A stretch of DNA of 64,000 bases from Sacculina carcini (Eukaryota; Arthropoda; Thecostraca; Sacculinidae): assembly GCA_916048095.2 (NCBI GenBank), contig OU696588.1, forward strand, positions 7,184,501-7,248,500, in the 5' to 3' direction. The notes below the pieces were generated by a model. It was not told where the DNA came from, ran no database searches, and was given only the letters and a program-made list of their open reading frames with translations. The position numbers and the translations under genes are program-made. This document shows positions 34,191-44,816 of the stretch, piece after piece. Each line of letters opens with the position of its first letter. Within the stretch, counting starts at the first letter, position 1.

Positions 34191-35065
34191 TTCGTTATTT
34201 GTGTTTATGGGGTGCACCGGCCTCTGGGGCCATACGGCACCCCCCCAGTCTATCCACAGCCCAAACACCCTAAAATGATGGACATGAGGAATGGAATGAT
34301 GAAATAAATAAGTGTGATAGTGAACAAAATGAATGTGAAAGTCAAGAAATAAAACTCAATAAATAATTCTAAAAGGCAAAAGCCGTAAAAACTCAAAAAT
34401 GCGGCCCTCAATGACCGACGACTGCTCCTGTCCGAGAACATCGTGAATAGTCCGAACGGATCCAAGAAAACGTTGACGCGCCTCTGAGAATGATGGGCAT
34501 TCCACCAGGATGTGCTGCACGGAGAGACGTGCATTACATGCGCTGCACGTGGGTTCAGGTTGTCCGAGTAGAAGATGGCGAAGCGTATCGTACGTGTGAC
34601 CCACACGCAGACGACAGAGCGCCACTTCCTCGGACCTCTTCCGGCGACAAGAGCACATCCAATGTCCGATTTCGGGCTTCACAGCTTTTAATTTGTTAGA
34701 ACCACATTCGTCCCAGGAGAGCTGCCAGCGAGAACGGATAAAACGATGTATACGATAACGATAACGATAACGATGTATAATAGGATAAAAGTCCGAATAC
34801 GGAATGGGAAAGTTAAAATAAAATGAATAAAATTCTCGTTCAGCAGCTCTTTTTGCGGCTCTGTCAGCTCTCTCGTTGCCCAAAATACCAATATGGGCTG
34901 GAATCCAGCAGAACTTTACACGCTTGCCCTGGTAGTGGATGATGTCAAGAGAGATAAAAATCCTCTGTATAAGAGGATGTAAGGAGAAGAACGATAATGA
35001 AGTTAAAGCACTAAGGGAGTCAGAAAAAACTAAAAACAATGAAAAAGAAGATGAGCGAATAAAAA
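34187..35065 (-). mobile_element. I-superfamily LINE, 5'-truncated copy (minus)
   Basis: Covers the end of ORF2 and the 3' UTR, ending in (CGAA)n (plus-strand CGTTCGTTCG at about 34186-34196). It is closely similar to 57834-58700 and diverges from it at about 35066. Its head faces a plus-strand copy of the same family that starts at about 35140. Confidence 0.85.
34356..35039 (-). pseudogene. LINE ORF2 C-terminus (RNase H and zinc region), truncated
   Basis: The frame reads through the second part of RNase H (FSDSLSALTSL, WIPAHIGILGNERADRAAK) and then the C-terminal Cys/His region (CSACNARLSVQHILVECPSF) to the stop at 34356. The presence of RNase H inside ORF2 places the family in the I superfamily. 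The N-terminal two-thirds of ORF2 is missing. Confidence 0.85.
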
Positions 35066-35139
35066 CGACCTCACCGACGACGACGACGACGACGACAACA
35101 AGGACCTCACCGAAGGCACCACATCTGATAGAGTATTAG
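35066..35139. repeat. (GAC)n-containing filler between head-to-head LINEs
   Basis: About 75 bases between two oppositely oriented LINE copies. It has six to seven GAC units and a duplicated GACCTCACCGA on both sides. It matches neither LINE copy. Confidence 0.6.
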
Positions 35140-36467
35140 TGTATTACACCGACCATATTTCACTGCTGAGAACCACATGTCTAAAGGCACTGAATGTGCT
35201 GAAGACTGTTTCCCGCATGCGGTATGGAGCAGATCGACAGTCCCTTCTCCTTCTGTACCGCTCGTTAGTCAGGTCGCGTCTCGATTACGCCAGCATTGTA
35301 TATGATCTGGCTTCGGAGTCAGCAAAAAGTCGTTTGAATGTCGTACACCATGCAGGGATACGCATTGCCACCGGCGCGTTTCGCACGTCGTGCATCGTCA
35401 GCCCCCTTGTTGAGGCTGATGAGGCTCCGCTGGTGCTCCGTCGTCAAGAACTGAGCATGCGTTATTCTTGCAAGCTGGCAAGCACACATGAAAACCCCGC
35501 GTATGACGTGGTATTTTCCCAGCATGTGCATGAGCAGCAGCACCTTCCAGGACCTCAGTGTTCTGTGATGTTTTGCAGAAAAGTGAAGGCACTGCTGGAG
35601 TCATGCGGGATGGGTGCTAAAGACGTCCTCAGACAAGAATACACGGCCGAGTCATCCTGGAAATTGGTCACACCCGAGGTCGACGTCTCGCTAGCAGCTC
35701 TGCCAAAGACCGTACAGTGCCCAGTGTGCTTCGCTCAAACACTCTGGAGCGAATTCATTCTTACGGACGGTATACTGCCGTGTACACTGATGGATCTAAG
35801 TCGGCCAGTGGTGTGGCTTTTAGCGTTTGTAAGTGGAGGTACGTGCCGCTCGAGCACGCTGCCACCGAGCGCTTCCATTTACACGGCTGAACTGTACGCT
35901 ATCCTGCTGGCCCTGGTTTTTATTCGCTCATCTTCATTTTCATTGTTTTTAGTTCTATCCGACTCCCTTAGTGCTTTAACTTCATTATCGTCTTTCTCCT
36001 TACATCCTCTTATACAGAGGATTTTGATCTCTCTTGATATCATCCACCATCAGGGCAAGCGTGTAAAGTTCTGCTGGATTCCGGCCCATATTGGTATTTT
36101 GGGCATCGAGCGAGCTGACAGAGTCGCAAAAAGAGCTGCTGAACGAGACTTGTATTCATATAATTTTAACTTTCCCATTCCGTATTCGGACTTTTATCCT
36201 ATTATACTTCGTTTTATCCGTTCTCGCTGGCAGCTCTCCTGGGACGAATGTGGTTCTAACAAATTTGAAGCAGTGAAGCCCGCAATCGGACATTGGATGT
36301 GCTGTTGTCGCCGGAAGAGGTCCGAGGAAGTGGCGCTCTGTCGTCTACGTGTGGGTCACACGTACGACACGCATCGCCATCTTCTACTCGGACAGCCTGA
36401 ACCCACGTGCAGCGCATGTAATGCTCGTCTCTCCGTGCAGCACATCCTGGCGGAATGCCCATTGTAG
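35139..36467 (+). pseudogene. LINE ORF2 C-terminal part (RT thumb, RNase H), interrupted
   Basis: Starts in the region after RT (YTDHISLLRTTCLKALNVLK) and reads on to RNase H. In this copy the first RNase H motif is shifted: the YTDGSKSASGVGCAF of the 58377-59471 copy appears only in another frame near 35780. Then come SDSLSALTSLSSF, WIPAHIGILGIERADRVAK and CSACNARLSVQHILAECP. TRIM T1 cuts it at 36463. The last part of ORF2 continues after 37615. Confidence 0.83.
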
Positions 36468-36780
36468 CGGAGTCGTTAGGCGGCGCAATGCTGAGATGTT
36501 AGGCATTGCGCCGCCTCGCTACACTCGTGAAACACAGTACTCTCGCGAGAGTTTATTTGACGACTGATGAATGCCCCAGACACAAACACAGACAAACACG
36601 CCAGATGCCGCAGCCAGTGCCCGTGGCGGCGCCTGGCGGAAACATCCGCAAACGCTTGCAGCCACGCCCAGTGGCGCGATGCTCCTGCAACCCAGCAAGC
36701 GTGAGCGCTCTGGAGAGAGCGGAGAGAGTGCAGCCACGTGGAGTGTAGGCAGCGGTGCCTCGCTGATTCACCGCGCTACA
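36463..36780 (-). repeat. TRIM T1 3' LTR with terminal hairpin
   Basis: The first 61 bases form an inverted repeat: TGTAGCG (36463-36469) pairs with CGCTACA (36517-36523), and AGGCGGCGCAATGC (36478-36491) pairs perfectly with 36503-36516. In element sense the hairpin is the last part of U5. Confidence 0.88.
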
Positions 36781-37280
36781 CATCTCCCCCCTAGACGGGC
36801 GGTCACGGAGAGGACGAACGGCGAATGTGGCTTTGTTGGAATGCTGTTGAACGAGGACGAGTGGTGGAAGATGTGGTGGAAGATGTGTGTGACGATGAGG
36901 CGAACGATGCGATTTGCGAAGGCGAGCGGCGAAATTTTGGTGGAGCTGCAGGAGGCTTATGCGTTGTGGTGTGCTTGGCTGGGGTGGAAAAACTGGATGA
37001 GGCCCAGGCTGAGGCGCCGCCAGTGAGTCGGCGAGGCGCGCGTATCTGTAGAGTAGACGTCGTTGCCGGGGGCCGTCCAGCTTGGCTGTCACCCGTCGGA
37101 GTCGGCCGCTGTCGCTGTTGTGTCGAGGTGACGCGTCCGTGCGGCGATAGCGGTGATGGTGTTAGCTGCGTTTAGCCTCCTGAGCTGGACCTGAAGTCTT
37201 GAATATAATCCAAAAATGATGAAGATGATGAAAGACAAAACAGAAGGAAAACAAAGCAGTGTTTACACAGGGGTCACCAA

Positions 37281-37614
37281 TGTAGCGGAGTCGTTAGGCG
37301 GCGCAATGCTGAGATGTTAGGCATTGCGCCACCTCGCTACACTCGTGAAACACATTACTCTCGCGAGAGTTTATTTGACGACTGATGAATGCTCCACACA
37401 CAAACACACACACACACACACACAGACAAACACGCCAGATGCCGTAGCCAGTGCCCGTGGCGGCGCCTGGCGGAAACGTCCGCAAACGCTTGCAGCCACG
37501 CCCAGTGGCGCGATGCTCCTGCAACCCAGCAGGCGTTAGCGCTCTGGAGAGAGCGGAGAGAGCGCAACCACGTGGTGTGTAGGCAGCGGTGCCTCGCTGA
37601 TTCACCGCGCTACA
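37281..37614 (-). repeat. TRIM T1 5' LTR with terminal hairpin
   Basis: Same as 36463-36780 apart from a longer CA repeat and scattered substitutions, one of which (GCGCCACC for GCGCCGCC) breaks a base pair in the hairpin. Confidence 0.88.
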
Positions 37615-37933
37615 CTCATCATTCTCAGAGGCGCGTCAACGTTTTCTTGGATCGGTTCGGACTATTCACGATGTTCTCGGACAGGAGCAATCGGCGGTCA
37701 TTGAGGGCCGCATTTTTTTATTTTTACGGCTTTCGCCTTTTAAAGCTCATTATTGATTTTTATTTTTCTGACTTTCATATTCATATCACTCACCCTCACG
37801 CTCAATTTATTTCATCGCTCCATTACGTTCATATGCATAGTTTTAGTTAAATTTAGCTATTAACAGACTGGGGGGTGCCATATGGTCCTAGAGGCCGGTG
37901 CACCCCAAAATCTCAATAATCAATCAATCAATC

Positions 37934-38640
37934 GATGAGATCGTGTTTAGATACTTCGGAAGTGGCTATATCTGGCGGGATGTTATCTGAAACCCCGCGA
38001 AGTCCAATTCTTTTTCTGAAAATTGAAATTTTGTCGGGTTCAGGATTATACCATTTTTTCCTGTCAAGTGTAAATAGTCGATAATCCGCCACCAGTGTGT
38101 AGCCAAGTCTGTGTCCCAGAGCAGCGTGTCGTCTACCCATTTGGTTTTTCTGGGGACATCGGTAATGATTTATTCGTACCGCGGAGTTTAGACATCTTGT
38201 GACGCAAGGAACCCCATTGGTGCTCGTCTTTACCGGAATCTTCCTTGCTCCGTGAGGAATGTGGTCTTGTGGCGATCTTCCGGCTCTATCTCGATCGCAT
38301 GAAAGCCATTCCACGCGTCGGTGACTGATTTTATAGTCATCGGTGGCACCGCCTTGGCTTGTTTGCTTAGTGGCACCGTGTGATGAGTCTCCCGCACGCT
38401 GTGCTTGTTGAGGGGTCGTCCGTCCTCCTCCGTACCGTCCGTTTCGGGCGTCAGCACCATGCTATGCAGCCATGTTCCAGGCGTATTTGGTGGAACCCGC
38501 TCGATGACTCCCAGCGCCACGTCCCTCTCCAGCTGGTCGGCGACCTCCTTTCGCCAGTGTACGGGCACGCTTGGTGGTCTTCTTGTCACCACTGCCTTCT
38601 CGTCAGGGTCCATCCGTATTTCCATAGGCATGTCATGACT
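37934..38640 (-). pseudogene. RT N-terminal half of the ADSGAQ-lineage gypsy
   Basis: At 38631-38230: VPVHWRKEVADQLERDVALGVIERVPPN, then SVTDAWNGFHAIEIEPEDRHKTTFLTEQGRF. Frames change at about 38230, after which a degraded palm (WVDDTLLWDTD near 38130) and NPTKFQFSE can be read. The element is cut at 37934 by the LINE tail. Confidence 0.72.
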
Positions 38641-38709
38641 GGAAGCGGTTGATGCGGGCAGACATTAAAAGTTGATGATGCGTACCGCTCCATCAGCCAC
38701 GCTTTCATG

Positions 38710-39333
38710 TCAGGTACTCGCGAGATAGGGCGTTACGGGAAGTTTCTCTGGCCGCTCTGGTGGTGGCGTACGTATTGGGCAACCACATGGTGCCGTAGCC
38801 TGCTCGATAAAAACTGTGCTGTTTTGGCACATCATCGGAGCAGCAACTATGCGAGCGAAATCGTGTGCAATGACCCCAAGACATTCTAGCGCATCACGGC
38901 TCAGGTAGAACCTCCCTGTGGTGTTGGTCACATACACTGTGGCGAATGTATGCATCTGATAGCCCTTGGCGCTCTGCCCAGAAGTTTTCACGTGAAGTGA
39001 CCCGAGCACGTTGATCTCCTGGTTGTTGGCGGCCACGATGCGCTTGTCAGCTGGCGATAGTTGATGGCGGCCTAACCCGAATCTCCGCAGCAGGCACCGC
39101 CCCATCAGGCACGTTTGTGCGCCAGAGTCAGCTATGGTCGTAATTCTTGCCGACCATTTTGGTAGAGGTGATCCTTGCATTTTGGTGTACGTTTCTGTGT
39201 CAAAGCAAACATCTACAATCAATTGTGGTTGAGGCCGATTCTCGCTGACCGATGCTTCACTGCAGTCTGCTGCCCGGGCTGATTTATTTGTCCGCCTTCG
39301 AGTCTTTAACGAGGTGGGACCTGAATGGAACAC
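38710..39333 (-). pseudogene. Protease region of the ADSGAQ-lineage gypsy
   Basis: 207 open residues. The catalytic ADSGAQTCLMG lies at about 39132-39100, with flap and core segments (VLGSLHVKTSG, FYLSRDALECLGV) after it. The segment ends ACGCPIRTPPPERPEKLP, the Cys/Pro-rich linker typical of this lineage before RT. RT follows in another frame. Confidence 0.75.
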
Positions 39334-39466
39334 ATCTGCGTGCTGGAAGCAGACACCTGCTGGGATACCGGTCTACTCTCTGTGTGTTGATGAGCGTTTT
39401 TTCTCCAGCACTCAAGAAACGACTTAAACTCTTTAATCTTACCCCGTACGCGACCGAACTTGGGAG

Positions 39467-40310
39467 TTATCTTGCCACACTCACACCACATTTGTCTTTG
39501 CAGTTGGCTGTCGTCCCACGATCGCTTTTGTGTGGTGGGTGACTACTGCAGTGACTGCCGCGCTCTTCTTTGGTGGTCTCTCCGGTATGCGCTGGCGTCA
39601 TGCTTCGAGTTGCCGTCCAGCGCCGCTCTTGCAGCGGTTTCCTTGCCGTCAATGAAAGCAACTGTCTCACCAAGCGTCATGTTGTTTAAGCCTGTCGACC
39701 GAAGCACTTCCCGTCTCATGTTCTCGTCGCACACGCCGTTCAGCAACAACATTTTCATCAAATCGTCGGTGTAATTAATTTGGACCGTGCTGGAGCAAGC
39801 TGTGTTGACACATTTGGTCGACTTCGTCCACTGATAGACGTTTGCGACTCCACGCAGACGAGCGACGTATTGTCTGACGTGTTCGCCAGGTTGCTGTTTC
39901 GACTGCAGGAGCTTAGATCACCTCACGCTCAGCGGCTCACTGATGACTGGCAGTCTCTTCATTGCGGTGAGAACTTCATCCGTCGACCTGTCGGCGATAG
40001 ACGGATCCTTTCTGAAGAGAGCTCCTTCGACGTCAGGCTCGGAGCACGCTAACAGCTGGTCCGTCCCTTGATCCGCAGCAATGTTGGTGTCGTTTCTGAA
40101 CATTTCCCACCTCCGGGTGAAGGCGGCTCAGTCGTCCTAAGCGATGTCATGCTGTAGAGTGGGTCGGTTGATTTTCGGTGGTTTTGGGCGACTGTCGGCG
40201 ACATCATGCACATTTTTCTGACGCAGCTGCATCAGTTGTATACATGTGGTCATCTCGTCTGCCCTCTTCACCTCTCCACAACCGGCCGCTTCGCACTTCA
40301 ATGATACAGT
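39467..40310 (-). pseudogene. gag: Gag of the ADSGAQ-lineage gypsy
   Basis: The minus-strand frame from about 40310 (MTVSLKCEAAGC) runs through ALFRKDPSIADRS and GEHVRQYVARLRGVANV to DENMRREVLRSTGLNNMTL and GKETAARAALD, the normal layout of a capsid/nucleocapsid Gag with a 'Q-x-P-G-E-x-V-x-x-Y' block. Stops and frame changes occur at about 40145, 39918 and 39543. The knuckle region near 39490-39460 (CKDKCG) is degraded. Confidence 0.65.
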
Positions 40311-41072
40311 CATGTTGAAACAACCCTCAGAGTTTTTCTATCACCAACGGTGTTTGACACGCGACGAACTTCCAAATGTATGAGGTGTTCAATTCCAAAA
40401 ACTCAGAAACATGATCAAAAAACGACATTCGTGTGAACGGTCATATTAACACAATGAATGTTTCTGACTGTAAACACACAATGAAACAACTAACAAAATG
40501 AAATTAACCGTTAAAATAACAATTAATATCATATACTTGATCAACACTCGATAAATAAATACGCCTTGATTACATCCACATCACAAACTACGCGCCACAT
40601 ACCACAATGAAATACAGTAATACACTTACGTGGTATGTACGAACACGACTGTGTGCAAACGGTCTCTGGTTCCCACCCATCTGCCAACGGTAGCTTAGTG
40701 CTGCGTTGTGACTCGCCACGCTCGGCGGATACCGCTGCAGATTGTGTTCGTGCGGCATTCGCCGATGTGGAGGTACAGAAACCTCCTCTGAAGCATATTC
40801 GCCCAAAGATCACGATCGCTAACATCCCAAGCGGGACCCACCGTTTTGCGCTGACCCATAAAGTCAACGTATGCTAAATAGGATCCGCCCACCGGATTAG
40901 CCCAGGCGCATGCTAAACGCAAATACTAAACAAATATAATAATTAACCGCAATACGGCTGCATTCATTGAGGTTAACCACAGAATAATCCATGATTCTCC
41001 TTGTAACTAAACTCTACTTTACTACAACTGAACATATACAACATCATATATCTCGAAACACAACATACCCGT
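40311..41072. other. No gene; leader or LTR region of the ADSGAQ gypsy possible
   Basis: AT-rich on both sides of a more GC-balanced block (40640-40900). A minus-strand frame (40867-40541) has no recognised domain. I could not identify an LTR pair or primer site. Confidence 0.4.
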
Positions 41073-41505
41073 TGTAACAGATGTAGATATTCGGAACGAT
41101 ACGCGAAAACTTATATGACACGAATAACAGCACAACAAAGCATTACACGAAAGGCACACTACTCGCACGCACACTACTCACAATACAACACTACTCGCGA
41201 CACAACACTTCTCGCAAACAGCACCAACGCGACGCCTCGCTCTCCCAACACATTCTGCCTCATCCAGTCACTCGCCAAACTACAGACACACATACATACG
41301 CAATACGCCCGTACGCACGGCACCATCGTCACCATGGCAACGTACTGTAGCGGAGTCGTTAGGCGGCGCATCACGTCGGGGTCACCAATGTAGCGGAGTC
41401 GTTAGGCGGCGCAATGCTGAGATGTTAGGCATTGCGCCGCCTCGCTACACCGGCGAAACACAAGTTACCTCACGAGAGTTTATTGTACGACTGAATACCC
41501 ACACA

Positions 41506-41567
<62 letters not shown>

Positions 41568-41901
41568 ACCACGCCAGATGCCGCAGCCAGTGCCCGTGGC
41601 GGCGCCTGGCGGAAACGTCCGCAAACGCTTGCAGCCACGCCCAGTGGCGCGATGCTCCTGCAAGCCAGCAAGCGTGAGCGCTCTGGAGAGAGGGGAAAGA
41701 GTGCAGCCACGTGGTGTGTAGGAAGCGGTGCCTCGCTGATTAATCGCGCTACAGTACCGCATGACGTATGACACCCGTTGTAACACACAAAGCTTTTTAC
41801 ATCGCTGGCTCTGCTATCACTCATATGCGCCCGGTTCAAGGACGAACGCACGCGCATAAACGCCAACGCTGCTTTGCGACCACCATCACTTATTTACCAC
41901 A
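41073..41901 (-). repeat. Family B (old copy) 3' LTR, split by T1 derivative
   Basis: LTR sequence occupies 41073-41345 and 41758-41901. The original CAACGTACCGCATGACG seen in the other LTRs is separated by the insertion, with GTAC duplicated. Confidence 0.92.
41346..41753 (-). mobile_element. T1-family LTR plus 18-base tRNA-Trp copy plus LTR stub
   Basis: From left: 24 bases of T1 LTR end (41346-41369), then ATCACGTCGGGGTCACCA (41370-41387), one A, then a full T1 LTR (41389-41753). The flanks are GTAC at 41342-41345 and 41754-41757, so the unit integrated as a whole with correct LTR ends. From memory, the 18 bases equal positions 59-76 of metazoan tRNA-Trp including CCA. In element sense it reads LTR, primer site, last 24 bases of U5. 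An internal deletion of a normal TRIM is the plain alternative. Confidence 0.85.
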
Positions 41902-44816
41902 TCCATCCCTGATTCGCAGGAATCACAGGTCGCACACGTTCTAGGCCGCCTCCGTCGTTTGCTCCTCCTCAAAGTCTGTTCCTGTCCACCAGCCTCCGCT
42001 TCAGAATGGCGAGCTGACATCGACTCAGGTGATGATTCAACAGTTCTTTCGGGATCACCTTGAGACGCCCGGCCTTCCTGGTCCACGGATGTTGCCCCGC
42101 CACGCGGTCTGATGTCTCTCACATGGATCGGAATGACGTCAACTTCCACGGAGAGATCTGACACTTGCAAAGTGACCACACCGGGCGAAGAATGCGAATC
42201 ACATCTTGATCCGGCTCGTCTGACCCAGACCCTGGTGCCGACGTTGCACCCGCTTCCTCGTCTGCGTGAGCCCCCGTTCGGTTGTTTCCTGCCCGCTGTG
42301 TGATCGACGTTTTTCACCTTCACATTGTAGCGATACACTTGACTAGCCGGTGTCGATGCTTCGTTGACATCATCCTGCGGCGATACATTGTATCCATACA
42401 CCGCCTCCTGGATCGAACACCGCTTCCTCGCCGCTATCACTTTCACGCTTCTATGGCTCCTCTCGACAATGGCATTTCCTTGTGGTCTATATGCGCACCG
42501 AAGCCACACGAACACGTTCCACTCGTGCAGCAATCGCCTGAACTCGCCACTGCGAAACTGGGTATCATTGTCCACAAGACATTCTGACGAAGCGCCGCGT
42601 TAAAAATATACGCTTTGTAGATGGGACAAAACGCAAGATGCGGTCTCTGAGGCCAGCTTCCTCCAGATGGCGCAGCGCGATGGGCCGCAGTCGATCAGCG
42701 TCAGATAGTGATGACCTTGATAATGCGTAACATCCCGCGCAATTCTCTTCCACGTCTAACCTACAAATAGTTGTCCGCCGGGCCATTTGATGGGCGCAGG
42801 ATCAATAGCCTTGCAGATGTCGCATTCTCGAACTACTTGAGCAGCGTCTCTTCTCCTCGCGTCTCGGAAGCGTCTCCGTGAAAAATGCAGTGTTCGAAGA
42901 ACTCCAGGATGTCCGGCATCGTTGTGAACGTTCTTAACATCTGTAAGTGTTGCGGCGGTCCGGGAATTTTCGTATATCACTGCGACGGCAGCCTTACCAA
43001 TACTTGTCCACGAACGAGGCAGACGAGTCAAACGATCAGCCAGGTTTTTTGACGTAGACACTAGAGACACAGACAAATTGAGACCCAGCTCGTCTCGCAC
43101 CGACTTCAGAGTTTCCAGTCTTCTACGGATGAGGAGCTCGCTGGTTGCTTTGGTTTTGACCCGCGTTAGTCCACTCAGTGTGTCACTGACCCAGTGTAAA
43201 ACGGTCTTCGAGTCAGTCTTGAACTCTATCTCACTCATCCGCCACACTACGGCCATGTTGAGACCCTTCAACAACGCGTCAAGTTCAGCAAGATTTATGT
43301 GGGCGGCGCTTTTACCGCGTAGCCAACTTCCGTCCTCTATGATTTCACCGTTCACTTGAGCCACAGCTCCAACGGCTAACTGGCTAACGTCAACCCACAC
43401 AACTGCCTTCTCTCCTGACACCTTCCAGACACTTCGAGCCGGATCGTTATCCTCAATGCGGCCTGCCAAGTCGCTCACCAGCGAGGAGAGTCTGGCGTTA
43501 TCGATGATATCATCCCATCCATTGGATGATTCGTTGGCCACACGTTTCAAGAACGACACTGCTGGGTGCATCCATCCGCAGACTGGGAGATGCTCAACCA
43601 CTCGACCACAGAAGGAGAACAGACTGCGACGGGTTAATAGCACCGGTGGTTCTGATATTATGTTGTCTCTGCACCACCTCAGTTCCCCATGTTATTTCCT
43701 CAATCGAAGTCCCAGAACTCGCATGCCGTCTTCTGCTCGATTATCACCTTTGCGCTCCAGGCCGTAGCGTCGGAAGTGATCGGCTACACGATGAACCTTG
43801 AGCACACTCTCATTCACCAATATGTCATCAGCATACACTGAGACCGCATCTTTGACTTTCTTGTCTTGTTCAAGTAGACATTGCACCACAGACTTCAATA
43901 TAGTTGGCGCCACGTTCAGCCCAAAACCTGGGCGCGTGAGACAGTACCTCTTCCCCCCAAAAATCACTGTCTGGAACTTCCACAGGCTCGGATCGATGTG
44001 TATCTGAAGATACGCCTTCTTAAAGTCGAGCAGGGCCACATTGTCGTCACACCTCCGCCACTCAAGCAGCTTTTGCGCACACACGTCTGACTCGGCTATT
44101 TAGGACGTGATGTGCTGATTCATCTGCCGAAAATCGAGCACAGGCCTCACTTTCGATTTATTCGCCTGTACTACAGCCATTAGGGGTATGAGTCCTCTAG
44201 CATTGCCGTGTTTACCAACGCTGTGTTCCACCAACCAACCCTCTTCTATCCACGACCTCACCTCGTCTTCGTAGCATGACCGAACGTCACATTTCAACGG
44301 GTACTATGCTGTTTTATTTGGCAGGTCATGAGGTTCACCAGACCACTTCCAGCGAGCCGTCCATCGGCACAGCGAAGGATGAAATTCCGCTGAAAAATAT
44401 TTTCCCTCGACCATGAGTTCGCTGCATCTCTGAGCATCGGAAATATTCTCTTCGAGTGGCTCAGAAAGCACCCCGCATGCTACACCAAACGTCGACTCCA
44501 ATTTGGCTGACAAAAACAGACATCCGAGCAGAGCCACCGCGTCCAGTCCGAGCACAAATTGGTGACCAAAAAACGGGTCTGCGACAACAATAGCAGTGAG
44601 CTCAAATGCCTTTCCGTCTACATCCAGCGCGATGTTGCTCTGCCGGACGCATCGCATCATTCCACCGCTCATGGCGTACACATAATTTCTCATCTGCATG
44701 ATTTTGTTTTAACACAATGATTTGTGCACCGAACTTCTCGTGCACCCGGTGTCAACTAGTAAGCGACATGACACATCATTAACTTTGGCAACCACGGTCA
44801 CGGCGCCTGGTTCACT
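41886..44816 (-). pseudogene. pol: Pol of family B (old copy) with several stops
   Basis: Protease (44699-44304 and just before; a stop interrupts it near 44709, where the sister copy has Gly), RT N-terminus (44297-44100), RT palm (44084-43692, VYADDILV), RNase H and integrase zinc region (43643-42756), integrase core and C-terminus (42575-41886, LVDN, GNAIVERSHR). Compared with the plus copy there are nonsense codons at about 44100, 43692 and 42756, plus a TAA at 42600-42602 (minus strand) that both copies share. The frame otherwise stays the same. Confidence 0.85.

Larger units (their letters stand above)
36463..37614 (-). mobile_element. TRIM T1: small non-coding LTR element
   Basis: LTRs at 36463-36780 (318 bases) and 37281-37614 (334 bases) begin TGTAGCGG and end GCGCTACA; the length difference is a CA repeat. 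The internal 500 bases carry no recognised protein. In element sense the primer site TTGGTGACCCC (from 37270-37280) follows the 5' LTR, and a purine tract CTAGGGGGGAGATG (from 36781-36794) precedes the 3' LTR. The TSD is CCCAT on the left and CTCAT on the right, one mismatch. It lies in a LINE. Helper enzymes probably come from CsRn1-type elements, which share TGTAGCG ends and the tRNA-Trp primer. Confidence 0.88.
35140..37933 (+). mobile_element. I-superfamily LINE, 5'-truncated copy (plus), split by TRIM T1
   Basis: LINE sequence runs 35140-36462, is interrupted by TRIM T1 (36463-37614) and resumes at 37615 (CATTCTCAGAGGCGCG) to the 3' UTR and an (AATC)n tail at 37913-37933. The join is proved by comparison with the uninterrupted copies at 34490 and 58140, where GCCCATCATTCTCAG is continuous. 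Confidence 0.88.
37934..40310 (-). mobile_element. Decayed gypsy of an ADSGAQ-protease lineage
   Basis: On the minus strand the order is Gag, a knuckle region, protease and the first half of RT, then the LINE at 37933. RNase H, integrase and LTRs are not in the window next to it. The lineage differs from the CsRn1 type and from A/B: protease with ADSGAQ and RT with DAWNGFH are shared in style with family C. Many frame changes and stops are present. Confidence 0.75.

Noticed and set aside
36553..37092. 179-codon minus-strand frame in TRIM T1
   Set aside because: Runs across the LTR boundary, is Pro/Arg-rich by composition, and is not similar to Gag or Pol.
34187..37933. Twin-priming (5' inversion) of a single LINE insertion
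   Set aside because: Both arms carry the ORF2 end and a 3' UTR with tail, so these are two copies, not one inverted insertion.
41370..41387. Fragment of a tRNA-Trp gene
   Set aside because: Only 18 bases, ending in CCA (not gene-encoded in metazoans) and placed exactly at an LTR; it is a primer-site copy.
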